This document shows positions 39,689 through 48,359 of a DNA stretch of 64,000 nt, piece by piece. The position numbers were made by a program, and so were the translations under genes. The notes under the pieces are model-generated. The model was given only the letters and a program-made list of their open reading frames with translations, was not told the DNA's origin and did no database searches. Source of the stretch: Mesorhizobium sp. B2-7-2 (GTDB lineage Bacteria > Pseudomonadota > Alphaproteobacteria > Rhizobiales > Rhizobiaceae). The stretch is from contig NZ_VFTZ01000027.1 of the NCBI RefSeq assembly GCF_006440775.1, forward strand, positions 1 through 64,000, written 5' to 3'. The first letter of the stretch is position 1. Every line of letters begins with the position of its first letter.

Positions 39689-42427
39689 ATGTCACCAGCC
39701 TACTCAGGATCGGAACTCGCGATTGAATATCCGCGGACGGATTCTCAATCGGCGGCATATAACAAATGGACGAACGTCCCGGAATACGCTCTCGACCAAG
39801 GCGGCCCTGTCTTGCGCCCCTATCAGCGGATGGACGCTGATTATGCCGATGTCGCCATTGTCGATCATTTGAAAAATGTGGCCAGTCAGTATCCCGAAAA
39901 GCTGGCGATTACCGACGCAACCAACCGCTTCACTTATTCGGAACTCGTCTCGGCTGTCGAAGCGCTGGCTAGCCGCATCCTCGCCATCACTCCCGCCGGC
40001 AACGCCGTCGGTATTCTTCTTGCGAATACGGCCTTCTTTCCGTTGGCGATGCTGGCGAGCATGGCCGCAGGGCGGCCTTTGGTACCTCTGAACACGAGGG
40101 ATCCGGACACCAGGATCAATGCGATCGTGTCCGAGGCGCGGTTATCGACCATCATAGGGGATGGAGATGTCCGACCCACGGGCCTGCCGCGAGCTGTCGG
40201 CTGGATAAATGTCTCGCCCCGCGGCGAACCGAAGAGCGATCGCGTTCCCCAGCTCCATCCGGTATCCGTCGATGCCCCCGCGATCGTCCTTTACACTTCG
40301 GGCAGTACAGGTCGGCCAAAAGGCATCGTCAACAGTCAACGCAGCCTGCTATGGCGTGTTCAGCAATATGTAAACGCCTGCCACATCAACGCGCAGGATG
40401 TATTCCTGCCTCTCACGGGACCGGCCACCATCGCCGGGTGTCGAGAGGTGCTGGCCGCCCTTCTTACCGGCGCCACATTGCATCTTCTTGAGGTCGAAGC
40501 CGTAGGCTTGCGCGCGGTTTTACACCGGATGCAAGCCGAGGGAGTGACTGTCACTTACCTGGTGCCGGCTCTCCTGCGTGCGCTTATGGCGAACAAATCA
40601 GAAGACGCATTCCGCAGTCTCAGGGTGGCTCGGATCGGCGGCGAAAAGGTTTCACGGTCTGACATCAAGCTGCTACGCGACGCCGTTTCAAGCAACTGCC
40701 TGGTGCAGATCGGCTACTCGTCAACCGAGACGACAGGATCACAATGGTTTGTACCGACCGATTGGCCGGAGCAGGCTGCCTCGGTTCCCGTTGGATGGCT
40801 TCTTCCAGGGATTAGTTTTGCGATCATCGACGAGCAAGGACGCCCGGTGCCGCCCGGCGGGACTGGAGAGCTTGTCATAAAAAGTCCGTATGTCTTGCTT
40901 GGCCATTGGGAGAACGGCGTCGTCGTGCCCGTGGCTGCAGACCCCGAAAACCCGTCCGTCCGCATCTTTGAAACGGGTGACCTCGTTCAACTGGACAACC
41001 ATGGCCTGCTACAGATCATCGGTCGCAAGGGACGTCAGATAAAAATCAATGGCCGACGCGTTGAACCCGCGGAACTGGAGCGGGTTTTGCGTGGCGCGCC
41101 TTCCGTCGAGGACGCTGTAGCGATTGTGACGGCGTCAACGGAACTCATCGCCTTTGCCGTACCTCGCGGGCCGGCCACTTCCAACTTCGCGGACGATCTC
41201 CGCCATCTTGCCCGGACGACGCTGCCGCCGCCTCTATGCCCATTGAGACTGCACGCCATTGCCGAAATTCCACGCCTGCCGGGCGGGAAGGTCGACATGG
41301 CGAGGCTCGCCGAATTGGACGGCGCAAGCGTGAGGCAGGACCGCATTGTCCAGGCTCCGAATACAGGACCCGAACGGACTATCCAGCAGATCGTGCAACG
41401 TGCCTGGACCAAGATTCTGAACACGCGCGTTGCCGCGGGACGTTGGGATGACGCCGGCGGCGATTCGCTGAAGCTGCTGCATTGTGTCATGGAGATCGAA
41501 AGCGTCCTCGGCCTGGAGATCGACCTTGAACCTTTCACCGTCGGAATGAATTTCGACGAAATGGTGAAAGCCGTCGCGGCCGCGAAAGCAGGTAACGAGC
41601 AGGCCAGCTCGCGCAAAGAGCATCCGCCAATTCTCTTCCTGCTCCCGGGGTCTGTCGGCTATGGCCCTAGCCTTGCCGCCTTCGCGGCCTCCATGGGTAG
41701 AACCGCCCGGGTTATCCCGATCAGGTATCCAGCCCTGGCAATGATACTGCAGGGAAAAAACTCGGTCGCAGATATGGCCGAGGCCGCGCTCGACCAGATA
41801 CGCCGCGCCCAGCCTGAAGGTAACGTACGACTTCTCGGCCATTCGCTTGGCGGCGTCGTTGCTTTTGAAGTTGCTTCAAGACTGCTGGCTGTCGGGCGAA
41901 ATGTGAAATTTCTGGGCATCCTCGACACAAGCCTGCTCGGTGAACGGAGCACTTACCGAGAGACGGTCGTCCGCACAATTCATCGAATCCGAACCAATCG
42001 GATTACCGCCTACAGAATGGCTTGCCGCGCCCTTGCAAAAGTCGTGGTCCGAATGGGCTACGAGATGCAACTGGCCCGCTTGCTTGATCGCTATGCCCAG
42101 GAGAAATTCAACGCGACCAGCTTTAGGGCCAAGCTGGAGCTTCAGGAAGTTTTGAGGGCAAAGGCGTTTTTTCAGTGGCTCCAGACGCCAAGACCCCGAC
42201 TGCCGATCACCGGTACCCTATTTCGCTGCGCCCGTCCTGGAATGCCTCGCGCCATCGGGTGGGACAATGCTTTCGCAGACCTGGATGTGATCCCAATCAT
42301 CGGCACCCACATCGACATGGTCTCAGAGCCTAACGTGGCCTCCAACCGCCCGCTCATCGAGGCGGCCGTGGCCCGAACTTATCTGCCGGAAGAATCTCGC
42401 CAGGGGGAGGAACGGTCATCGACGTGA
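39689..42427 (+). CDS. Stand-alone A-PCP-TE nonribosomal-peptide-synthetase-like protein
   Basis: A 912-residue single-module protein. The adenylation domain (about 60-560) shows LYTSGSTGRPKG (about 200), YSSTETTG (about 349), TGDL (about 428), GRKGRQIKINGRRVEP (about 443) and PRLPGGKVD (about 526). The carrier domain follows with the phosphopantetheine Ser in DDAGGDSLKLL (about 592), then a thioesterase with GHSLGGV (about 717), Asp in LGILDTSLL and His in GTHIDMV (about 870). There is no condensation domain, so it activates and releases or transfers one acyl or aminoacyl unit. The ATG at 39689 has only a weak ribosome-binding site and the first ~55 residues are not conserved-looking, so the start is uncertain. 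First gene of a six-gene unit; stop overlaps nadE-like start. Confidence 0.88.
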   Translation: MSPAYSGSELAIEYPRTDSQSAAYNKWTNVPEYALDQGGPVLRPYQRMDADYADVAIVDHLKNVASQYPEKLAITDATNRFTYSELVSAVEALASRILAITPAGNAVGILLANTAFFPLAMLASMAAGRPLVPLNTRDPDTRINAIVSEARLSTIIGDGDVRPTGLPRAVGWINVSPRGEPKSDRVPQLHPVSVDAPAIVLYTSGSTGRPKGIVNSQRSLLWRVQQYVNACHINAQDVFLPLTGPATIAGCREVLAALLTGATLHLLEVEAVGLRAVLHRMQAEGVTVTYLVPALLRALMANKSEDAFRSLRVARIGGEKVSRSDIKLLRDAVSSNCLVQIGYSSTETTGSQWFVPTDWPEQAASVPVGWLLPGISFAIIDEQGRPVPPGGTGELVIKSPYVLLGHWENGVVVPVAADPENPSVRIFETGDLVQLDNHGLLQIIGRKGRQIKINGRRVEPAELERVLRGAPSVEDAVAIVTASTELIAFAVPRGPATSNFADDLRHLARTTLPPPLCPLRLHAIAEIPRLPGGKVDMARLAELDGASVRQDRIVQAPNTGPERTIQQIVQRAWTKILNTRVAAGRWDDAGGDSLKLLHCVMEIESVLGLEIDLEPFTVGMNFDEMVKAVAAAKAGNEQASSRKEHPPILFLLPGSVGYGPSLAAFAASMGRTARVIPIRYPALAMILQGKNSVADMAEAALDQIRRAQPEGNVRLLGHSLGGVVAFEVASRLLAVGRNVKFLGILDTSLLGERSTYRETVVRTIHRIRTNRITAYRMACRALAKVVVRMGYEMQLARLLDRYAQEKFNATSFRAKLELQEVLRAKAFFQWLQTPRPRLPITGTLFRCARPGMPRAIGWDNAFADLDVIPIIGTHIDMVSEPNVASNRPLIEAAVARTYLPEESRQGEERSST

Positions 42428-43407
42428 TCTCGGGGTTTGGCAAGGATGCCCTGGTGCTCGACGCTCGTGCCGAGGTCGATCGCATCGTAGAAGCCTTGCG
42501 CCGACAAGTCTTTGGTACACTCCGGCGCCGAGGCGTCGTTGTCGGCCTCTCCGGGGGCATCGACAGCTCCGTTGTCGCGGCGCTCTGCGTCGGCGCGTTG
42601 GGGAAAGATAAGGTCCTCGGCCTGTTCATGCCGGAATCCCATTCTTCCGGCGACTCGCTGCGGCTTGGCCGAACGGTTGCATCGCAACTTGGTATCGACT
42701 CGATCGTTGAAGACATCACGCCTGCCCTGGAGGGCATCGGTGCCTATTCACGTCAGATCGAGGCGATCCGGACCGTCGTTCCCGCCTACGGTCAAGGCTG
42801 GAAGTGCAAGCTGGTGATGGCGTCGGTTCTGGAAAGCAACGGCATCAACATTACCAGGCTGACGGTCGAGGATCCGGATGGCCAAGTCGACACGGTCAGA
42901 CTGCCACCCGCAACCTATCTGCAGATCGTCGCCGCCACCAACTACAAGCAACGCGTGCGAAAGATGACGGAGTATTACCATGCGGACCGTCTCAACTACG
43001 CGGTGGCAGGTACGCCAAACCGGCTGGAGCACGACCAAGGCTTTTTCGTCAAACAGGGCGATGGAATCGCCGACGTGCTGCCGATCGTCCACCTCTACAA
43101 GACGCAAGTCTATCAACTAGCGGAGTATCTCGGGATAGACCCCGAGGTGCGGCGCAGGCCACCAACCACGGATACGTTCTCCATGGCGCAGAGCCAGGAG
43201 GAGTTCTATTTCGCATTGCCATATCACCTGACGGATTTGTGTCTCTATGGCCTGAACCACGGCATTTCTGCCAACGAGATCGCAGCGGTCGCCGGCCTCA
43301 CTCCCGACCAGGTTCAGAAAGTCTTCAAGGACATTGAAAGCAAGCGGCGCGCAGCGCGTTATCTTCACGCGAGACCCCTGCCCGCCGTCGAGATGGACGA
43401 GGGCTGA
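42424..43407 (+). CDS. nadE: NAD(+) synthase-like ATP pyrophosphatase
   Basis: A 327-residue NH3-dependent NAD synthase-type protein with the ATP-pyrophosphatase P-loop VVGLSGGIDSSVV (about 39-51), and the family segments ADRLNYAVAGTPN and KQGDGIADVLPI (about 215-230) followed by HLYKTQVYQLAEYLG. It lacks the glutaminase (nitrilase) domain of larger NadE enzymes. GTG start overlaps the previous stop (GTGA), about 13 nt after a GGGGGAGG run. In this context it may not be the housekeeping NAD synthase but an amide-forming enzyme adapted to the cluster; the sequence alone would equally fit true NadE. Confidence 0.82.
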   Translation: MISGFGKDALVLDARAEVDRIVEALRRQVFGTLRRRGVVVGLSGGIDSSVVAALCVGALGKDKVLGLFMPESHSSGDSLRLGRTVASQLGIDSIVEDITPALEGIGAYSRQIEAIRTVVPAYGQGWKCKLVMASVLESNGINITRLTVEDPDGQVDTVRLPPATYLQIVAATNYKQRVRKMTEYYHADRLNYAVAGTPNRLEHDQGFFVKQGDGIADVLPIVHLYKTQVYQLAEYLGIDPEVRRRPPTTDTFSMAQSQEEFYFALPYHLTDLCLYGLNHGISANEIAAVAGLTPDQVQKVFKDIESKRRAARYLHARPLPAVEMDEG

Positions 43408-43409
43408 GC

Positions 43410-45428
43410 GTGTGCGGCATAGCCGGAATCGTGGCACTGGACGCTACAGCGGCGCGGCCTTCACGCGAGGCGCTCCTGCGCATGGCTGGGTCGCTCGTGC
43501 ATCGCGGTCCGGACGAACACGGTCTCTACCGCGACAATCGCGCGGGGCTGGCCCACGCACGCCTTTCAATTGTCGACCTTTCGAGTGGGCAACAGCCGCT
43601 TGCCGACACGGGCGGCAAGGCCTGGATTGTCTTCAACGGCGAGATTTTCAACTACGTTGAGCTTCGCGAAAAGCTGGTCGCGCTTGGTCATCGCTTCCGC
43701 ACCCGCAGCGACACCGAAGTGGCGGTTCATGCATATCGCGAATGGGGTGACTCCGCTTTTGAGCGCATGAACGGCCAATGGGCAATCGCGATCTGGGATT
43801 CGCTGGCCGGCCGCCTCGTCCTATCGCGCGATCGGTTCGGCATATGCCCCCTGCATTTTTGCGAGCACGCCGGGCGCCTCTATTTTTCCAGCGAAGTGAA
43901 GGCCATTTTCGCGGCCGACGCGGCTTTGCCGCGAGCCTTTGATCCAGCCGGTATTGATCAGACGTTCACTCTCTGGACGGTGGTTCCGCCGCAAGGCGTG
44001 TTCAAGGGGGTTCGGGAACTCAAGCCTGGCCACATTCGCGTCTATGAGAACGGAACCGTTCGTGAGCAGGCATTCTGGAAACCCAGCTATCCCGAGGCGT
44101 TCGACGAACGCCGTGAATTCCCAGGGTCGCTCGATGATGCCGTGGACAAAGTGCGCGAGGCTCTGCAGTCGGCGACGGCGCTGCGGATCGACCAGGCCGA
44201 TGTGCCTGTTGGCTGCTACCTGTCTGGCGGACTCGACAGCTCGCTTGTCGCCATGATGGCAAGCCGCATCGCCGGCGACCGCTTCCAGACATTTTCGCTG
44301 CGGTTTGCCGATGCTGAATATGACGAGACCAGCTACCAGCGATTGGTGGTAGGCGCGACCGGCAGCGAGCACCACGAGGTGACGGTTTCTCGCAGCGATA
44401 TCGCCGATGTCTTTCCAGAGGTGATCTACCACACCGAACGTCCGATCCTGAGGACCGCGCCGGCGCCACTGCTTCTGCTTTCAAGATTGGTACGCGAGCA
44501 CGGAATCAAGGTCGTGCTGACGGGCGAAGGCGCGGATGAAATGTTCGCCGGCTACGACCTGTTCCGGGAAGGCAAGGTGCGCCGCTTCTGGGGGCATCAA
44601 CCATCCTCGACGAGACGCGCGCGATTGCTGGAGCACCTGTACCCCTATCTCACTCGTTCTCCGGTGCATCAGCAAGCAATGGCGCGTCAGTTCTTCGGAT
44701 ACGACATCCACGCCCATGATGCGCCAGGTTTCGCACATGGCACCCGTTGGCGCACGACCAGCGCTCTCAAGCGGTTGTTTTCTGCCGACATGAAAGCCGA
44801 GACCGAACCGAACAACGCGGCCGCCGCGTTCCTTGCGCGCCTGCCCGCCGAATTTTCGCGCTGGGACTCTCTCGCACAAGACCAGTATATCGAAATCCAG
44901 ACTTTGATGTCCGGCTATCTGCTCTCCTCGCAGGGAGACCGAATGCTGATGGGCAACTCTGTCGAAGGGCGCTTCCCGTTCCTCGACGATGACGTTGTAA
45001 AACTCGCGAACTCGCTTCCAGCCAAATACAAGCTGCGCGTTCTGGATGAGAAGCACGTGCTGAAGCGGGTGGCCGAACCGATCCTGCCGCCGGAAGTCAT
45101 CGCCCGCAAGAAACAGCCCTACAGGGCGCCGAACGCCCAATGCTTCGTTGCCGACAATGCACCAGCCTATGTGCGCGAGGCACTTTCGGAAAGAGCATTG
45201 CGCGACGCAAATGTCTTCGATGCGGAGTCGGTCGCGCGCCTGCTGGGCAAGTGCCGAGCCAGGACCGTGGACCAAGATCTTTCCAATTCCGACAATATGG
45301 CGCTGGTGGGCGTGCTCTCCACCCAGCTTCTTCACCAGCAGTTTATCGCAAGCCGCCCCATCGGCAGGCAGAAGATCGAGCTCAGCGTCGACGTTGACCA
45401 TGAGATCAAGGAAGAGGTGTTGGCATGA
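43410..45428 (+). CDS. asnB: Glutamine-hydrolysing asparagine synthase-like amidotransferase
   Basis: A 672-residue class II amidotransferase. The start is GTG at 43410, two nt after the preceding stop; Cys2 (MCGIAGIV) becomes the N-terminal nucleophile of the glutaminase domain, with LVHRGPDEHG (about 29-38), RLSIVDLS and FNGEIFNY (about 73-80). The synthetase domain has the PPi-loop YLSGGLDSSLV (about 269-279) and TGEGADEMFAGY (about 370-381). It probably converts an AMP-activated carboxylate to an amide using glutamine nitrogen. Its place between an NAD-synthase-like gene and an acyl ligase indicates a biosynthetic, not housekeeping, role. ATGA overlap with the ligase. Confidence 0.88.
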   Translation: MCGIAGIVALDATAARPSREALLRMAGSLVHRGPDEHGLYRDNRAGLAHARLSIVDLSSGQQPLADTGGKAWIVFNGEIFNYVELREKLVALGHRFRTRSDTEVAVHAYREWGDSAFERMNGQWAIAIWDSLAGRLVLSRDRFGICPLHFCEHAGRLYFSSEVKAIFAADAALPRAFDPAGIDQTFTLWTVVPPQGVFKGVRELKPGHIRVYENGTVREQAFWKPSYPEAFDERREFPGSLDDAVDKVREALQSATALRIDQADVPVGCYLSGGLDSSLVAMMASRIAGDRFQTFSLRFADAEYDETSYQRLVVGATGSEHHEVTVSRSDIADVFPEVIYHTERPILRTAPAPLLLLSRLVREHGIKVVLTGEGADEMFAGYDLFREGKVRRFWGHQPSSTRRARLLEHLYPYLTRSPVHQQAMARQFFGYDIHAHDAPGFAHGTRWRTTSALKRLFSADMKAETEPNNAAAAFLARLPAEFSRWDSLAQDQYIEIQTLMSGYLLSSQGDRMLMGNSVEGRFPFLDDDVVKLANSLPAKYKLRVLDEKHVLKRVAEPILPPEVIARKKQPYRAPNAQCFVADNAPAYVREALSERALRDANVFDAESVARLLGKCRARTVDQDLSNSDNMALVGVLSTQLLHQQFIASRPIGRQKIELSVDVDHEIKEEVLA

Positions 45429-46978
45429 TGCATGGAGCCATACCGCTGTTGCACGATTATCTCAGGCACTCGGCCGACCGGCTGGGTGACAAGGTGGCGC
45501 TGGTCTGCGGCGGGCAACGCGTGACCTATGCCGAGATCGAGACCCGTGCCAACAGCGTTGCGCAACACCTGGCGGACGCCGGAGTGACGCGCGGCGATCG
45601 CGTGATGATCTTCGCCGACAACACCGTCGAGACGGTCGTCAGCTTCTGGGCCGTGCTCAAAGCGAACGCCGTGGTGTGCATCGTCAACCCGCTGACCAAG
45701 AGCGACAAGCTTCTTTACCTGCTCAACGACTGCCTGCCGGCCGCGCTGATAACGGACAACCATCTGACCTCGGTCTTCAGCGAGCCGGCCCGCAACTGTC
45801 CGTCACTGCGCCGGATGATTGTCTCCGGGCCTATAGATGACGCCGAGTTGATGCAACTGCCCCATGCGGTTCGCTGGGACGTTGCGATTGCCGGCAACAG
45901 GGCGGCACCGGCGCGCCGATGCATCGACATTGATCTCGCCGCCATAATCTACACGTCAGGTTCTACCGGCGAGCCCAAGGGCGTGATGCTGACGCACACA
46001 AACATGATGGCGGCTTGCACCTCGATCGCATCGTACCTTGAGCTCGGCGAAGACGAAGTGATCCTGAATGTCCTGCCCTTGGCATTCGACTACGGCCTAT
46101 ATCAGATGATCATGGCGTTCCGCACTGGCGCCCGTCTGGTGCTTGAACGCTCGTTTGCTTTTGCAGCGCAGATCCTCGGACTGGTCAAGCAAGAGCGAGT
46201 TACAGGCTTCCCGGGCGTGCCTACTATTTTTGCGGCGCTCTCGGAGCTCAAATCGCTGAAGGACCAGGATTTTTCGAGCATTCGCTACGTTACGAATACC
46301 GCGGCCGCCCTGCCGTTGAAGCATATTCTCATGCTCCAGGACCTTTTTCCGAGCGCGCGCATCTATTCAATGTACGGGCTCACCGAGTGCAAGCGCTGCA
46401 CCTACCTGCCGCCCGAGGACCTCGAGCGAAAGCCGTCGAGCGTCGGGATAGCCATCCCGAACACGGAAATGTGGATCGTCGACGACGATGACAAGCGGGT
46501 CGGCCCCGACGTCGTCGGCCAGCTCGTCATCCGGGGGGCGACCGTGATGAAGGGCTACTGGGGCAAGCCAGAGGCGACCGCAAGGAAGCTTAAACCTGGT
46601 CCTCTGCCCGGTGAACAGGTCCTCTACACCGGCGACTACTGCCGGATCGACGCGGAAGGGTACCTTTATTTCGTAGGTCGTGGCGATGAGATCATCAAAT
46701 CCCGTGGCGAGAAGGTCGCGCCCAAAGAGGTTGAGAACGCGCTTGTTGGCATTCCAGGGGTGCGGGAGGCCGCCGTGATAGGCGTTCCGGACGAACTTCT
46801 TGGGCAGGCGGTGAAGGCGTTCGTCGTGATGGAGCAAGGAAGGTCCATCGACGAGAAACAACTGCAGAAGGAATGTCAAAGGCGGCTGGAAAATTTCATG
46901 GTGCCAAAATCAATTGTTATCGTATCCAGCCTGCCAATGACAGATACGGGAAAACTTAAGAAGACGGCTTTAGCATAA
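45425..46978 (+). CDS. Acyl-AMP/acyl-CoA ligase
   Basis: A 517-residue ANL-superfamily enzyme with IIYTSGSTGEPKGVML (about 174-189), MYGLTE (about 317), LYTGDY (about 400), GRGDEIIKSRGEKVAPKEVE (about 418-437) and the C-terminal catalytic Lys in TGKLKK (about 508-513). It is coupled to the asnB-like gene by ATGA and is followed 54 nt later by a free acyl carrier protein, which it most likely loads. It resembles, as I recall, the AMP-forming ligase of exosortase-A polysaccharide clusters, where a ligase, an ACP and an asparagine-synthase-like amidotransferase also co-occur. Substrate unknown. Confidence 0.87.
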   Translation: MMHGAIPLLHDYLRHSADRLGDKVALVCGGQRVTYAEIETRANSVAQHLADAGVTRGDRVMIFADNTVETVVSFWAVLKANAVVCIVNPLTKSDKLLYLLNDCLPAALITDNHLTSVFSEPARNCPSLRRMIVSGPIDDAELMQLPHAVRWDVAIAGNRAAPARRCIDIDLAAIIYTSGSTGEPKGVMLTHTNMMAACTSIASYLELGEDEVILNVLPLAFDYGLYQMIMAFRTGARLVLERSFAFAAQILGLVKQERVTGFPGVPTIFAALSELKSLKDQDFSSIRYVTNTAAALPLKHILMLQDLFPSARIYSMYGLTECKRCTYLPPEDLERKPSSVGIAIPNTEMWIVDDDDKRVGPDVVGQLVIRGATVMKGYWGKPEATARKLKPGPLPGEQVLYTGDYCRIDAEGYLYFVGRGDEIIKSRGEKVAPKEVENALVGIPGVREAAVIGVPDELLGQAVKAFVVMEQGRSIDEKQLQKECQRRLENFMVPKSIVIVSSLPMTDTGKLKKTALA

Positions 46979-47032
46979 GCCGTTTTCCACGAGACTTGAC
47001 GTCAATTTTCTTATTTTAATCGGGGAAGCAAA

Positions 47033-47299
47033 ATGTTGTCCAGCGAAGACAGGATAGAGACTTACAGCGAGAAAATTCGAGGGTTCCTGGCGTCCAACTT
47101 CTATGTTGCCGACGCTGAGGCTCTGGAAAACAATACGTCCCTGCTCGACCAAGGTATCGTCGACTCGACGGGAGTCCTGGAGGTCATCGGATTCATTGAG
47201 GAAACCTTCGGCATTATCGTCGAAGACAGCGAGCTTCTGCCTGAGAACCTCGATTCCATCCAAGGGATTGCACAATACGTCATCCGAAAAAAGAACTGA
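47033..47299 (+). CDS. Acyl carrier protein
   Basis: An 88-residue discrete carrier. The phosphopantetheine Ser is residue 45 in DQGIVDSTGVLEVIGFIEE, followed by the acidic recognition helix and a NLDSIQGIAQYV tail. DSTG replaces the DSL of housekeeping AcpP, so it is a specialised carrier. GGGGAAG about 6 nt upstream gives a good start. Expected partner is the acyl ligase just upstream, with the A-PCP-TE protein as a second carrier system in the same unit. Confidence 0.9.
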   Translation: MLSSEDRIETYSEKIRGFLASNFYVADAEALENNTSLLDQGIVDSTGVLEVIGFIEETFGIIVEDSELLPENLDSIQGIAQYVIRKKN

Positions 47300-47345
47300 T
47301 CATAGCTGTCTCCCGAACGACAGCATTGGGAAAAGCGGGTTTGTC

Positions 47346-48059
47346 GTGAGCCAAGAAATCAGCGTCGAGGATGCCTACAGCAAAGGGCGCACCATCTTCA
47401 TGGGGCTGGAGTTGCTCGTTGCACCTGGCGCGCTTGTGCCGCGCCCGGAGACGGAACTGCTGGGCACAGCCGCCCTCGGCGCCTTGGATCAGTTGAGGAC
47501 TGCAGAACCCCGCGTTATCGACATGTGCTGCGGCGCAGGCAATCTGGCATGCGCCATAGCGCACTATGCCCCCACCGCTCGGATCTGGGCGAGCGACTTA
47601 ACTGATGGGTGCGTCAAAGCCGCACGCCGCAACGTCGACCATCATGGACTGGCAGGCCGCGTTTCGGTGCTGCAGGGCGACCTGTTTGAGCCTCTCTCCG
47701 GCCCGGAACTTGTCGGCAGGATCGACATGATCGTCTGCAACCCGCCATACATCTCGGAAAAGCGGCTCGAGGGCGACCGCTCTCACTTGACCGAGCTCGA
47801 GCCGCGCGAGGCGTTTGCGGCTGGCCCTTACGGCCTGAGCATCCACATGCGGGTGATAAGAGACGCGCCGCAATACCTGCGGCCAGGTGGCATGCTGCTG
47901 TTCGAGGTTGGCCTTGGCCAGGACCGGCAAGTCGTGAGCCTGCTCAACCGCGCAAAGGCCTACGAGAATATTGGCACGATCTCGAACGAAGCTGGCGAGG
48001 GCCGTGTCGTTGTCGCCCATATGAAGAACCCCGATGAACCAGGCGCGTCGAATGTCTGA
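47346..48059 (+). CDS. PrmC/HemK-like NPPY methyltransferase lacking the N-terminal domain
   Basis: A 237-residue SAM-dependent methyltransferase. PRPETELL (about 38-45) is the PrmC entry motif, DMCCGAGNLACAIA (about 60-73) is the SAM-binding motif I, and VCNPPYIS (about 130-137) is the NPPY catalytic motif used to methylate amide or adenine nitrogen. PrmC proteins are about 280-290 residues with an N-terminal helical domain for release-factor binding; that domain is absent, so this is not the housekeeping enzyme. It may N-methylate an amide made by the AsnB- or NadE-like enzymes (inferred). GTG at 47346 is a compromise start with a poor ribosome-binding site. Confidence 0.82.
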   Translation: MSQEISVEDAYSKGRTIFMGLELLVAPGALVPRPETELLGTAALGALDQLRTAEPRVIDMCCGAGNLACAIAHYAPTARIWASDLTDGCVKAARRNVDHHGLAGRVSVLQGDLFEPLSGPELVGRIDMIVCNPPYISEKRLEGDRSHLTELEPREAFAAGPYGLSIHMRVIRDAPQYLRPGGMLLFEVGLGQDRQVVSLLNRAKAYENIGTISNEAGEGRVVVAHMKNPDEPGASNV

Positions 48060-48359
48060 TCGGGTCACTTTCCTCATCCAACAGACATCAAAACGTGATT
48101 CGACAAAGGGCAAAGCCCGTCAATCTTCAAATGGCCAATAAACGCTCGCTTTCCAGGGTCGGTTATCCCCAGCTTGTTCGTGGCGATTCACGATTTAGCG
48201 TCCGAGCGTCACGATTTTGCTGCATTTTGATAAAATTTGACGAATGTTAGCTTGATGTAATGTTCGGGGTGGGCGGGTCACAACGAAAGGTAAGATCTTG
48301 TCCTACGCTGACAGCGTCCACGAGGCCGTGCGACAATCTCGACTGAGAGATCGCGCGTC
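48060..48359. other. Intergenic region, end of the biosynthetic unit and start of the secretion genes
   Basis: 300 nt without a gene. It contains a direct repeat cacgattt at about 48188 and 48211 and an AT-rich stretch (about 48220-48260) likely to hold the promoter of the secretion operon; no promoter could be assigned with confidence. GGGCAAAGCCC near 48106 is a short hairpin with no T run. Confidence 0.4.

Noticed and set aside
48220..48260. Sigma70-like TTGACG...TAATGT promoter before the secretion genes
   Set aside because: The spacer is only 15 nt and the AT-rich context gives many similar matches.
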